The notes under the pieces are model-generated. The model made no database searches and was not told the DNA's origin. It saw nothing but the letters and a program-made list of their open reading frames with translations. A DNA stretch of 64,000 bases from Bryobacterales bacterium (lineage in GTDB: Bacteria > Acidobacteriota > Terriglobia > Bryobacterales > Bryobacteraceae). Shown here one piece after another: positions 20,972 to 29,974 of the stretch. The position numbers and the translations under genes are program-made. The DNA lies in assembly GCA_019261985.1 (NCBI GenBank), contig JAFAQY010000020.1:25423-89422 (forward strand). The letters run 5' to 3'. How positions within the stretch are numbered: position 1 is the first letter of the stretch; each line of letters starts with the position of its first letter.

Positions 20972-21859
20972 CTAGTAAACCTTTCGCGGCGGGATGGCGT
21001 CCTCCCCGGTCACCGCTTTGCGCGCTCGGCGCCAGAACTCAATCAAGGCCGCCGGAATAACGCGATACGAAGCGGTGACTCCGCGGACCAGCACGCCGCC
21101 GGAGTGAAGAGTTGTCGCCCCCCAGATGGCTTCTCCGTGGCGCGTCCGCTCGCTCGCGACCGAGTTCAGTTCGTCTTCGAGCGCGCGCCAAAACACCGGC
21201 TCCCGGCTTGGTTGGCAAACGTACAAACTAGCTATATACGAGTACTCCCCCAGGCGGGCGGGCACCGCGAGCGGCCGCTTCTTGGGCTCGAGCAGAAAAC
21301 TTTCGCGCATCAATGGCATGCTGCCGCTGGAAATTTCGCTTTCCACGCGCAGCCTCTCGAATGCGAACGATTCGCCCGAGGCCAGACGCCCCGGCGCGAG
21401 AACTTCCCACCAAAACACACATGCGCTCTCCGCAAGATGAATCCGAGTGCATTGTGTATGGCGCGAGCGCGCATAAGGGATCACCGGGTCGGGCAAGTAT
21501 TCGAGGCGCGCTCGTTCGCCGACGATAAACTCCACGTGCTGTTCGGAATCGGGCGCGCCGGCGCGATGGCGATACAACCGAGTCGCGCCGGTAGTGGTGA
21601 TCTGCGCGGCTGCGCCGGGATCGACCTGCACTCGAAGCGAGAGACGATCTCCGGCCAGGACGCCGCCGGAAACGTTGTTCAGATGCACCAATGTGCCGGC
21701 GTCCGGCTGTGGAAACGCGCGCACCACCTTCCACGGGGGGTCCTGGCGCAGCACCCTGATTCGGGTTGGCTCAAAACGCAAACTCAGCTGATGAAGAGGC
21801 GCGTCTCGAGCGAGCCGTGGCGCATCGACGCCAGCTCCGGATACGGACTGAAGCACCAA
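20972..21859 (-). CDS. ureD: Urease accessory protein UreD
   Basis: About 295 residues. UreD scaffolds the UreF-UreG complex on apo-urease and channels nickel. Family features are [19 protein letters not shown] and [15 protein letters not shown] near the N-terminus. The proposed TTG/GTG start at 21859/21856 lies behind GAGGAGG but overlaps ureF by about 76 bases; a later start near the LSLRFEP stretch (about 21787) is possible. The order ureF then ureD ahead of ureABC is less common than ureD first. Confidence 0.88.
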   Translation of the reverse strand: MVLQSVSGAGVDAPRLARDAPLHQLSLRFEPTRIRVLRQDPPWKVVRAFPQPDAGTLVHLNNVSGGVLAGDRLSLRVQVDPGAAAQITTTGATRLYRHRAGAPDSEQHVEFIVGERARLEYLPDPVIPYARSRHTQCTRIHLAESACVFWWEVLAPGRLASGESFAFERLRVESEISSGSMPLMRESFLLEPKKRPLAVPARLGEYSYIASLYVCQPSREPVFWRALEDELNSVASERTRHGEAIWGATTLHSGGVLVRGVTASYRVIPAALIEFWRRARKAVTGEDAIPPRKVY

Positions 21860-22410
21860 ACCTCCTCATTCGCTGAAGCCCGTGCGATCTCGGGTTTCAA
21901 GTTCCACAGGATCTTCGCCGCCGCGGCCTGCCCTAGCGGCATTAAGCGCTGGCACGCGGATACGAGGCCCGCTACGGACTGATGCACATACGCGAGAGCG
22001 GTATCGTTTTCGGAAATTCCTAACAATGCGCCGGCGGCTCCGAAGACGACGCAGTAATGCAAGCCCGTATCGAGCACGGCCGATCCCAGCAACCCATTGA
22101 CTAGATCGGCGAATCTCCGCCCTAATTTCAAACTGGCGTCTCGGGACTCCCGCGCCGGGCGGCGCGCGCTGTAATCGCGGCTGAGGCGCTGCGGGTCGCC
22201 CGCTCGCCATCCGAACCGCACGAATGCCGCATCCAGACGGCCGCTTTCTTCTAGATGATCGCGCAGGAACTCTTCGAGATTCTGCGGCGCTAGTACGCCT
22301 TCTTCCGCGAGGGTTTCGAGACCGAACGAATGCGCCGCGCCGCCGACCGGCAATGCCGAGTCGGCAAGCTGAAGTAAACGCAGCAACGATACGTTTGTGG
22401 AATTAGCCAT
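21784..22410 (-). CDS. ureF: Urease accessory protein UreF
   Basis: A 208-residue helical protein that works with UreD as checkpoint for UreG GTPase during nickel insertion. It begins [34 protein letters not shown], typical of UreF. ATG 22410 was chosen; an in-frame TTG lies 11 codons upstream. Its 3' end overlaps ureD. It is the first gene of the cluster, so the promoter should lie in 22411-22578. Confidence 0.9.
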   Translation of the reverse strand: MANSTNVSLLRLLQLADSALPVGGAAHSFGLETLAEEGVLAPQNLEEFLRDHLEESGRLDAAFVRFGWRAGDPQRLSRDYSARRPARESRDASLKLGRRFADLVNGLLGSAVLDTGLHYCVVFGAAGALLGISENDTALAYVHQSVAGLVSACQRLMPLGQAAAAKILWNLKPEIARASANEEVWCFSPYPELASMRHGSLETRLFIS

Positions 22411-22578
22411 GCGCCTGTTGCTTAACGGCGGGGTTATGCGCAAACTTGGCGCGCTTGCGAAAAAAACGCTTAATTGAAAATTGTACCAGCGGCGCGTAAC
22501 GCAGGCGACTGTTCAAAGCGCGGCAGAACCGAACCTGACGCCGCCGGACCGGTCGACTTTCCGCGTCGGCCCTGTAGG
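22411..22578. other. Intergenic region upstream of the urease operon
   Basis: This 168-base stretch separates ureF from the DUF2950 gene on the same strand. It has an AT-rich patch (about 22465-22490) that could hold the urease promoter. I see no nickel-responsive (NikR/NimR-like) palindrome that I can identify and no RNA gene. Confidence 0.35.
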
Positions 22579-23634
22579 CTATTCCACCTTCCTCGGGACC
22601 GGAGTCCAGGAACTATCGGGGTTATAGCGTTCCATCTGCTTGAACTGATCAAGGGTCTGCGGGCCCAAATCCTTCTCGTAAACCACGCCATCGTTGCTGA
22701 CGATGAAGCTGCTCACGCCGGTTACACCATACTCTGCGGGGGCTGCGACTAGCGCGAAGCCGCCGATCATGAGGCCGTGCACCACAAAATCCAACTGGCC
22801 GAGCGGCGCAGCCGGACCTTGCCCCTTCAGGATCTTAAAAAAGTAGCCATGATAAGGCTCCGGCTTGTCGGGGTTATAGCCCTGCTCAATGGCTTTAGCG
22901 ATGTTTTCACCGATAGGGCCGCCCCATGTACCGTCGGGGTTTTGCCAAGCCAAACCATCATGTTTGCCGGGCGTGCTCACAATTCGCTGCGCATACTGGC
23001 TTATGTCAGGCATGGTGGGTGGGCGAGGCCCGTATTTCTCCGCGTATTCGTCCTGCGCCTCTACATAGCCCCGGCAGATGTCGATGGCGTCAAGCTCATT
23101 GGCCCCGATCCGGCGAACCATCAGTTCCTCGCGTCCTTCGTTGGCATCGAAAAACCATTTCCCACCCCTCCGCGCCAGCGGCACAGGGAAAGGCCAGTCT
23201 TCGTTGCCGACCACGAGAAATGCGCGATTCGCGGCCTTCGGGTCGATAGAAACTTTTTTCTTCTCGCGAGCCTCCGCGGCAAAATCAGCGGCGTCTCTTC
23301 GGTCTTGTGCAAAGTCGCCCGTGAAAATGACGTCCATCCCGTCCCGGCCAAAAATCTGCTCCAGGGCAGGCACATCGAATTTCTCGGCTGCAGCCACCAG
23401 TGCATCGGCAGCCTGTTGGGGAGTGTCAAAGGCCTTCGCTGTCGCTGGAGTTGTAGCAGCCTTACCCTTAGCGGTTGATGCACCCGTGGGTGCTGAAGCT
23501 GGAGCCGCCTTGGCAGCCGGAGCCGATTTCGCCGCGGCTTGTTGTGCTGAAAGCCCTGACAAACCTATCCAGGCCACGATCGTCGCGCACAAAATGCCCC
23601 TGTTTACGGAGACTTTCGCGGATGCTGATTTCAT
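22579..23634 (-). CDS. DUF2950 secreted protein
   Basis: A 351-residue exported protein. Signal peptide (about 1-30), then an Ala/Pro/Thr/Lys low-complexity linker to about residue 65, then the DUF2950 domain with DTPQQAADALVAAAEKFD, GNEDWPFPVPLARRGGKWFFD and the C-terminal FIVSNDGVVYEKDLG. ATG 23634 was taken over a GTG three codons upstream. It lies 29 bases after the DUF3300 gene; the two families are often neighbours. Function unknown. Confidence 0.85.
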   Translation of the reverse strand: MKSASAKVSVNRGILCATIVAWIGLSGLSAQQAAAKSAPAAKAAPASAPTGASTAKGKAATTPATAKAFDTPQQAADALVAAAEKFDVPALEQIFGRDGMDVIFTGDFAQDRRDAADFAAEAREKKKVSIDPKAANRAFLVVGNEDWPFPVPLARRGGKWFFDANEGREELMVRRIGANELDAIDICRGYVEAQDEYAEKYGPRPPTMPDISQYAQRIVSTPGKHDGLAWQNPDGTWGGPIGENIAKAIEQGYNPDKPEPYHGYFFKILKGQGPAAPLGQLDFVVHGLMIGGFALVAAPAEYGVTGVSSFIVSNDGVVYEKDLGPQTLDQFKQMERYNPDSSWTPVPRKVE

Positions 23635-23663
23635 AATCTCCACCTTTGCCTGTTTCTGGTCGA

Positions 23664-24983
23664 CTACCTTCTCCGGCCGCCACCGCGGCTAAACCCGCCG
23701 CCTCCGCCGCGACTGAAGCCTCCTCCGCCCCCCCCTCTGAAGCTAGACGCACCCTGGCTGCCGCTGCTGCGCGCTCTGGATCCGTTGTACCCTCCGGAAC
23801 CTCCACCAAAGGCGTCGCGGTTTCCTCCCCCGCTCCGGGGGAGATCGCGGCTGCCGATTTGATCGGCTCCGCCGGTTCGCGCCCCGCTTCCTAGTCCAGA
23901 CGACCCACTCGGGCGATTGCTGAGAGCCGATCCGCTTGAACGGTTTGCGAGACTAGCGTTGCCTGAGCCGCCCTGTGCCCTGGCCTGGCGCTGCGCGATC
24001 GATTCACCCCGCGCGTTGCCTCCAAACCTGTCCGCTGTCGCACGATCGCCATAGGGAGCTCCCCCGCGATGCGCCGGATTGTGCGACCAACTGCCCCCGG
24101 CGCCGCTGACTCGATTGCCCCCTCGGGTATTACTGACGTTCGCGCTGCGGTTGACATTCGCGTTGCGGTTGAAATTATTGTTCATGTTGACGTTAACCTC
24201 ACCGTGACCCCAGCCGCAGCCCCACCCCCAGCCGCCGGACCACATCGCTCCCATGGCGACTCCGACGCCAAACGAAATGGCTGCCGTGGCGATTGGGTAT
24301 GCAATAGGAGGATACGCGTAGACTGGCGCGCCATAAACCACGACGGGATCGTAGGATGGCACATACACTACTTGTGGATTCGCCTGTTCGATGACGATAA
24401 CGCTCTTGTTTTCGACAACTTTGGTTTCCACTTTCTGCTGCTCGGTGGTCTTCAAAGTACCTTTATCCTCGGCCTTCTTGCGCATGCGCTGAACCGCGTC
24501 CATAACCTCGGTTTGCTGAGCGAGAAAGGCATTGCCCAAATCATCGGTCCATTGGACGTCGTCCGCCAGTCGCTTTACCACTTGGGGCAGAGCCGCGAGA
24601 GCTTTGACCGTCGGGTCCCAAGGCTGCTTTTCGACTGCATCGGCGAGGGCTTTATCCTTCAGATTTTTGTGGTCTTCGAGCCACTGTTCTAGGAGGACAA
24701 TTTCCAGCGGATAGGTAGACGCGGCGAGTACCTGAGCCAACAAAGGATCTGGATATAGTGCGATGGGGGCTACCAAAGAATCCAACTGATCGCGGGAGAG
24801 CTTGCCCCCTGCGGGGGTCGCCTTTGAAGGATCGGGCACCGAGATCGTGGTCGAAGGAGTTGGCGCCGACGCTTGCGGTGGGGAAAAAGCCAGAGTGTCT
24901 CCTGGCAAAACGAGACCACTGCACAGAATTGCCACTAAAGACCGTAAAGATCCAAAGCTTGCGCGGTTTCCTGCCGGCTTCAT
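23664..24983 (-). CDS. DUF3300 secreted protein with Gly/Ser/Arg-rich tail
   Basis: A 439-residue protein. After a signal peptide (to about residue 33) comes DUF3300 (about 60-240), recognised by LDSLVAPIALYPDPLLAQVLAAS and VVYVPSYDPVVVYG. A hydrophobic Gly-rich segment follows (about 215-250). The last 180 residues are low complexity, first Asn-rich (NVNMNNNFNRNANVN) and then Gly/Ser/Arg-rich, ending GGGFSRGGGRRR. Envelope location is likely; the tail may bind nucleic acid or polysaccharide, but that is guesswork. Confidence 0.85.
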   Translation of the reverse strand: MKPAGNRASFGSLRSLVAILCSGLVLPGDTLAFSPPQASAPTPSTTISVPDPSKATPAGGKLSRDQLDSLVAPIALYPDPLLAQVLAASTYPLEIVLLEQWLEDHKNLKDKALADAVEKQPWDPTVKALAALPQVVKRLADDVQWTDDLGNAFLAQQTEVMDAVQRMRKKAEDKGTLKTTEQQKVETKVVENKSVIVIEQANPQVVYVPSYDPVVVYGAPVYAYPPIAYPIATAAISFGVGVAMGAMWSGGWGWGCGWGHGEVNVNMNNNFNRNANVNRSANVSNTRGGNRVSGAGGSWSHNPAHRGGAPYGDRATADRFGGNARGESIAQRQARAQGGSGNASLANRSSGSALSNRPSGSSGLGSGARTGGADQIGSRDLPRSGGGNRDAFGGGSGGYNGSRARSSGSQGASSFRGGGGGGFSRGGGGGFSRGGGRRR

Positions 24984-25175
24984 AACTGCCTCTTTCTACA
25001 AAGCCACCTTCATAAACCCTCCTCTACACAATGGATGTAGGCGGCGCGGTAGCCGTTAGGGAGCGCGCCAGCCTTTGCCGGTCTTCCGGCCTCGTAGGCC
25101 GCTTGATCGTTGACAAATGGCGCAATCGACAGAAGGAATTTATTTTTGGTTTGGCGGACCTTTGAGGCGTGTGTG

Positions 25176-25823
25176 TTATTTGGGCGTGGTGGCGGGACGG
25201 AGTTGAGCTTCTTCCAGACGCTTCGCCTCTTGCCACGTAAAGACCATGCGATGCACCACGGTGATGTTTGACAGAACGGCGATTACCCAGAGCACCGGGG
25301 CCATGCGATCGAACAGCGCTCCGATGATGACCAGCACAACTCGCTCGGGGCGCTCCATGAAACCGACCTTGCAGGTCGGAATCGAGTTTTCCGCGCGAGC
25401 GCGCGTATAACTCACCATCACAGAACCACTCATCGCAATAGCGGTGAGCAGCACATAGAAGTGCCGGTTGATGGAACCGTACCAAACCAGCAGGCCGGTC
25501 AGGAGAGCCAAATCGGAATAGCGGTCGAGCACGGAATCGAAAAAGCCGCCGAAACGGGTGACGCGATTCGTTTCGCGCGCCACTCGGCCATCCACCATAT
25601 CGAATAAGCCCGCTCCGATAATGACGATGCCTGCCCAACGGAACTGGCCGACCCACAGCAGCGCGGAAGCTCCTATGTTGATCAGCAGGCCCAAAAACGT
25701 CAATACATTTGGGTTGATTTTTGTGAGAGCAAGGCCGTGAACGATGAGAAGAATGACTCTATTGCAAGCATGGCCGATCGCACTCGTAAATGTTCGAGGT
25801 CCGGGCTGAGACTGCTCACTCAC
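25176..25823 (-). CDS. CDP-alcohol phosphatidyltransferase family protein
   Basis: A 215-residue integral membrane enzyme with about five to six hydrophobic segments. The catalytic CDP-alcohol motif is intact: DMVDGRVARETNRVTRFGGF followed by FDSVLDRYSD (D-x2-DG-x2-AR-x8-G-x3-D-x3-D). The later FMERPERVVLVIIGAL is reminiscent of inositol-phosphate-type synthases (PIP or archaetidylinositol-phosphate synthase-like) rather than PgsA. The acceptor alcohol is therefore not settled. Its start overlaps the greA stop by four bases (ATGA), so the two are cotranscribed. Confidence 0.8.
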   Translation of the reverse strand: MSEQSQPGPRTFTSAIGHACNRVILLIVHGLALTKINPNVLTFLGLLINIGASALLWVGQFRWAGIVIIGAGLFDMVDGRVARETNRVTRFGGFFDSVLDRYSDLALLTGLLVWYGSINRHFYVLLTAIAMSGSVMVSYTRARAENSIPTCKVGFMERPERVVLVIIGALFDRMAPVLWVIAVLSNITVVHRMVFTWQEAKRLEEAQLRPATTPK

Positions 25824-26299
25824 TCGGGAACGGCTCCAGCTTGATGAATTGTGGTCAGCTCGATGATTTCCATTTCGCGGATTCCACCGGGAATTTGAAT
25901 CTTGACGGAGTCGCCGACCTGCTTCCCTAAAAGACCGCGGCCAATCGGCGAGCTGGTGGAGATCAAACCTTTCGCTACGTCCACATCCTCGCTCGTGACC
26001 AGCTTATAACGAATATGCTCGTCTTTCGCTGTATCCAGGACGACGACGGTTGAACCAAGGCCGACGCGATCGTGCGGAATCTTGGACATGTCGGTCATCG
26101 AAAGGTCGCGCAGCCTCGCTTTCAGCTGGCCCAAACGAGCATTGACATAGGCTTGCCGTTCCTTGGCGGCGTGGTACTCCGCGTTTTCGCTGAGGTCGCC
26201 GTGTGCGCGCGCCTTTAGAATTTCCTTCGGAAGCTCGATGCGCAACTCGTTTTCGAGCGCCGCCACTTCCTCCTGGAGCTTCCTTTTTACGTCTTCCAT
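25820..26299 (-). CDS. greA: Transcription elongation factor GreA
   Basis: A 159-residue protein with an N-terminal coiled coil and a C-terminal FKBP-like domain. The tip motif AHGDLSENAEYHAAKE carries the acidic residues that stimulate RNA polymerase transcript cleavage. SSPIGRGLLGKQVGDSV is the conserved C-terminal block. Length and motifs are standard. Confidence 0.95.
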   Translation of the reverse strand: MEDVKRKLQEEVAALENELRIELPKEILKARAHGDLSENAEYHAAKERQAYVNARLGQLKARLRDLSMTDMSKIPHDRVGLGSTVVVLDTAKDEHIRYKLVTSEDVDVAKGLISTSSPIGRGLLGKQVGDSVKIQIPGGIREMEIIELTTIHQAGAVPE

Positions 26300-26473
26300 G
26301 TCTCCGTAGGCGATTATACCGCTATTACTTACGGAAGCTTACATTCTTACAGCCGTTAGCTCAGGACAAAATACTGTCAACTTTCAGTCATTCACGTGTT
26401 TTGAAGCAGATATGGACATGGAATATCATTTGCACACCGCCACACGTGCGATCAAACGCTCTGGAGATGTAAT

Positions 26474-28078
26474 ATGAAGCGCCGGAATCTATTCTGCTTT
26501 CTTGCGTCGTGCCTGGTAGGGGTGCTGGGATTCGCTCAATCGAAGGAGGCGCCGCCGAAGTCCGAAACCGTGCCCCTTTATCGAGTAACAGTTCTGCAAC
26601 GGACGGTGAAGGCGGTGAATTATGAATACCGCTCCTTACCGACCGAAATTGGTTTTCGCGGAACGGTTCTGCTTCCGCAGGGGAAGGGAAGAGCGTGGGT
26701 TGAATCGAAGCCGGGACGGACGGAAATCGATGCGACCGTCGAGAAGCTCGGGCCATCGCAGCGGTACGGGCGTGAATACCTTACTTACGTGCTGTGGGCC
26801 ATCACTCCGGAGGGCCGCCCGCACAATCTTGGCGAGCTTATCTTGAGCGATTCGGGCAAAGGTCATCTGCATGTGACTACCGATCTTCAGGCGTTCGCTT
26901 TGATCGTGACCGCGGAGCCGTATTCCGCCGTGCGGATGCCCAGCGATGTCGTGGTGATGGAGAATGAAATTCGCCCGGACACGGTAGGCAAGATAGAAAA
27001 TGTCGATGTGAATTATGAGTTGCTGCCCCGCGGTGAGTATACATGGCAGGTATCGGAACAACTGGATAAAGAGCTTGCCGCGGCGCCGAAGGTATCGGGG
27101 GGCGAGTATGACGCTTTGCTCGAGCTTTATGAAGCACAAAACGCAGTCGGCATTGCCCGCCAGGCCGGCGCGGAGCAGTTCGCGCCAACCAGTTTCGCCA
27201 AAGCGCAGCAGTCATTGAGCGAGGCGCAGGCCTGGAATCGCAGAAAATCCGGCGACCGCCGGGTAGTGGAATACGCCCGGGAAGCGGCCCAAGCGGCCGA
27301 GGATGCCCGCAGCATCGCGAGCCAAAGGCAGCAGGAGGCGAAGGTGAGCGCGGCGCAAGCGGTTGTGGCCGCGGCTGAGGCTAAGGCCGATTCGGAAATA
27401 ACCGCCGCGCAGGAGCAGCAGCGGCAGGCGGAGGCCGCGGCGCAACAGGCCCGGTATGATGCTGACTCGGCGCGCCAGCGCGCGGAAGCGGAACGCCAGG
27501 CGCGGGAGAAACTGGAAGCACATATCAGAGTGAGCGACCGCGCGCCGAACGCGCAACCGGAAGGGGCGGTGGCTGCCGCTAGGACGCAGGCCGGCCCTTC
27601 CGGCGTGGAGGAGGGGGTACTGCCCGGAGCGAAACAGCGTGAGAGCCGGATGCATCTGTTCGAGGAGCTGAACGGCGGATACCAGGTGATGGATTCACCG
27701 CGTGGGTTAGTTGTTGTCGTGCCGGGAAGCGTGTTCACCGGGCCAACGTTCAGCTCATCCCCGCAACTTGCGCGTGTCGCCGTGGTCCTCACCCACCATC
27801 CGGAGCTACAGGTCGTTTGCGAAGGATACATGAGCGAGGACAATTCGGAAGCTGCCTCGCGTCAGCGCGCGGAAGCAGTGATGAACGCCCTCCTTCAGGG
27901 CGGGGTGCCCGCGAGGTTGATTGCGGTGAAGGGTTACGGCAACTCGCGTCCCGCTGGGCCGAACGCAACACCGGAAGAACGCGATAAGAACTCACGCGTT
28001 GAAATCGTGATTTCAGGCGACTCGATCGGCACGGTTCCGTTTTGGGATCGTACCTATTCGCTCCAGCCCCGGCGCTAA
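26474..28078 (+). CDS. OmpA-family protein with long coiled coil
   Basis: A 534-residue cell-envelope protein. Signal peptide (to about residue 22), a beta-rich domain (about 35-220), an Ala/Glu/Gln/Arg-rich coiled coil (about 225-350) and a C-terminal OmpA peptidoglycan-binding domain (about 400-520) with GYMSEDNSEAASRQRAEAV and IAVKGYGNSRPAGPNATPE. It probably links envelope layers. A small membrane-protein gene follows after two bases. Confidence 0.82.
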   Translation: MKRRNLFCFLASCLVGVLGFAQSKEAPPKSETVPLYRVTVLQRTVKAVNYEYRSLPTEIGFRGTVLLPQGKGRAWVESKPGRTEIDATVEKLGPSQRYGREYLTYVLWAITPEGRPHNLGELILSDSGKGHLHVTTDLQAFALIVTAEPYSAVRMPSDVVVMENEIRPDTVGKIENVDVNYELLPRGEYTWQVSEQLDKELAAAPKVSGGEYDALLELYEAQNAVGIARQAGAEQFAPTSFAKAQQSLSEAQAWNRRKSGDRRVVEYAREAAQAAEDARSIASQRQQEAKVSAAQAVVAAAEAKADSEITAAQEQQRQAEAAAQQARYDADSARQRAEAERQAREKLEAHIRVSDRAPNAQPEGAVAAARTQAGPSGVEEGVLPGAKQRESRMHLFEELNGGYQVMDSPRGLVVVVPGSVFTGPTFSSSPQLARVAVVLTHHPELQVVCEGYMSEDNSEAASRQRAEAVMNALLQGGVPARLIAVKGYGNSRPAGPNATPEERDKNSRVEIVISGDSIGTVPFWDRTYSLQPRR

Positions 28079-28080
28079 CT

Positions 28081-28440
28081 ATGCTCGAGGTTGGTTCAGC
28101 TTACCTGTTATCGGCGCTGCTGGCCGGATGCGCTCTGCTAGCCGCCCTTATCGTGGCCCTGCTGGTGAGACATAGAGCGGGCATCCGCGGCCGGCTCGCG
28201 CTAGCGCTTTTAGGACTGCTCGTTCTCGCCATTGCCGGTCTTGAGAAGATGGGCTGGTCATCCAGGCCGTGGCAATTGGGATCGCCCGCTCAACAGTTCG
28301 ATGATTTTCTGTTTCGTGTGGTGTGGCTTGCCGGCGCTGGATTTGTCTTTATCGCCGGGCTAATGTCGTTCTTAGAGAGGCGGCCGGAACGGCCGCGAAT
28401 CGAAAGCGAGCCGGAGTTAAACGAGACGGTTCACCGATAA
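28081..28440 (+). CDS. Small integral membrane protein, unknown
   Basis: A 119-residue protein with three predicted membrane segments at about 8-30, 40-57 and 83-101, and a charged C-terminus. ATG 28081 follows the OmpA-family stop by two bases, so it is likely cotranscribed. I do not recognise a family. Confidence 0.6.
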   Translation: MLEVGSAYLLSALLAGCALLAALIVALLVRHRAGIRGRLALALLGLLVLAIAGLEKMGWSSRPWQLGSPAQQFDDFLFRVVWLAGAGFVFIAGLMSFLERRPERPRIESEPELNETVHR

Positions 28441-28460
28441 CGGGCAACCGTTACGCTTTT
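28438..28460 (+). terminator. Intrinsic terminator-like hairpin
   Basis: TAACGG (28438-28443, including the stop codon of the membrane-protein gene) pairs with CCGTTA (28448-28453) around a GCAA loop. Four T follow at 28457-28460. The short T-run makes it a modest terminator for the OmpA-family operon. Confidence 0.5.
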
Positions 28461-28678
28461 GTAATCAAGCTCTCATAATCGCGGCGTACAAGAGTAGTTG
28501 TGACTACCTCTCCCGAAAAACTTAATGTCGCTTGTGCTTGCGATCTCTGCAAGGCCAAGGTCCCCGGCAATGCCGCGCAAGACGACCGGCTTCAGAGCGA
28601 GCCGGCGTTTGTCATTCCTATCCGATTGGTCCCGCGTGTCGCACCGCGGCTAGCGTGACTTCGCGGGCGATAGCCGCC

Positions 28679-29413
28679 CTACTGCCGCGCCTCTAACGCG
28701 CGCCTCGCGTTTTCGATTGTCCCTTGAAGAGACTCGCGGGGCAGACGCGCCACCGTGGGTTGAATAATCCATCGAAGCGCTCCGGGAATGTCGCGCGAGA
28801 GCGAAATCGTACGGCACTCCATATATAACCCGCCAGGACGGGGAGCGAGTAGCCAATACGAGTTTGCCCTCCACAGGTAACCGTTGCCCGTGCCGGGCGG
28901 CAGCGGCTTGCCATCCTCGATTTCGCTAATCCGCGTGGAGTGCGAGACAATGGCCCAACTGTCCACGCCCACCGGTTTGTACTCGATATCGTAATCGGTG
29001 TCGAGCACGACGGTTATGACATTCTTTCGCTGAAGCCGAAGGTGCGCCCGCCAGTGATTTCCATCGGAGCTCACGCCATTGGACTCGACTACTTCGGGAG
29101 CGAAGACGTTCTTGTAGTTATCGTAGTTTTGGAACATCGCCAGCGCTTGTTTGACGGTTGCTCCGGGGACCTCAGTGCTTGCAACCCAGTCGTGGATCAG
29201 GCCGTTCTCGACGCGAACCGGCGAAGTCCCTCCCCAAGGCGCAACGCGAAGACGTGCCGGGTTAGCGCGCGGCCCGGGCTCCCAGGTTTGCCGCGCCTCA
29301 GCGGCTTGAACATAGGAATCAAAAGCTTTATTGGTTCGTTCGGATAGTGTAGTCGGAATCTGGCCGGGCAGGACCAGCGCAAACCAGAACAGCAGTGTTG
29401 CTCTCCTGACCAC
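28679..29413 (-). CDS. Secreted START/SRPBCC-like hypothetical protein
   Basis: A 244-residue exported protein. Signal peptide MVRRATLLFWFALVLPGQ, then a region with VPGATVKQALAMFQNYDNYKNVFAPEV, RAHLRLQRKNVITVVLDTDYDIEY and a basic-aromatic C-terminal helix. This order is reminiscent of START/polyketide-cyclase (SRPBCC) folds that bind lipids. The assignment is tentative. It is a single-gene unit facing the OmpA operon. Confidence 0.55.
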   Translation of the reverse strand: MVRRATLLFWFALVLPGQIPTTLSERTNKAFDSYVQAAEARQTWEPGPRANPARLRVAPWGGTSPVRVENGLIHDWVASTEVPGATVKQALAMFQNYDNYKNVFAPEVVESNGVSSDGNHWRAHLRLQRKNVITVVLDTDYDIEYKPVGVDSWAIVSHSTRISEIEDGKPLPPGTGNGYLWRANSYWLLAPRPGGLYMECRTISLSRDIPGALRWIIQPTVARLPRESLQGTIENARRALEARQ

Positions 29414-29515
29414 TTAGAGATATTTGACGATGGGCGGCGGTAAAACGGTTCAGAAAATCATGGGGGCGCACAGACCCGGAGCGAACGGGCGATAATGCCA
29501 GCAGGAGATGCTCCG

Positions 29516-29965
29516 ATGAGCGGCGAGCGCGCCAAACCAAGAGTCGGTCCGGCTCCCAAACTGGACAATGGGATACAAATCGGTCGCGTCCGGCGGATTT
29601 GTGCTTCGATTCCCGGCACGATAGAAAAGCTTTCGCACGGGGAACCTACCTTCTTCACGCCGAAGCGAGTCTTCGCCATGTTTGCCAATAATCACCACGG
29701 CGACGGTCATGTCGCGCTCTGGGTACCTGCTGCTCCGGGAGTGCAAGCGGCTTTAATCGAAGAGACGCCCGATACATACTTCAAACCGCCTTACGTCGGC
29801 CCCGGCGGTTGGGTTGGCATTGAACTCTCGAAGGTAGATGATGAACAATTGGGGGCTTTGATCCGAGAAGCGTTCGGCATTATCACAGCTAAGGATGATA
29901 AATCGCGCCGGTCATCGATTTCTCGGTCCAGCAGTCAGGCACGGGCGCGTGTACGCAACGCCTGA
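29516..29965 (+). CDS. MmcQ/YjbR family protein
   Basis: A 149-residue cytoplasmic protein with features of the MmcQ/YjbR fold: SIPGTIEKLSHGEPTFFTPKRVFAMFANNHHG, then WVPAAPGVQAAL and YFKPPYVGPGGWVGIELSK. AGGAG lies nine bases before ATG 29516, which I prefer to an ATG seven codons earlier. The C-terminus after residue 130 is Ser/Arg-rich and probably disordered. The family is called DNA-binding by homology only. Confidence 0.75.
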   Translation: MSGERAKPRVGPAPKLDNGIQIGRVRRICASIPGTIEKLSHGEPTFFTPKRVFAMFANNHHGDGHVALWVPAAPGVQAALIEETPDTYFKPPYVGPGGWVGIELSKVDDEQLGALIREAFGIITAKDDKSRRSSISRSSSQARARVRNA

Positions 29966-29974
29966 ATCATCGCA

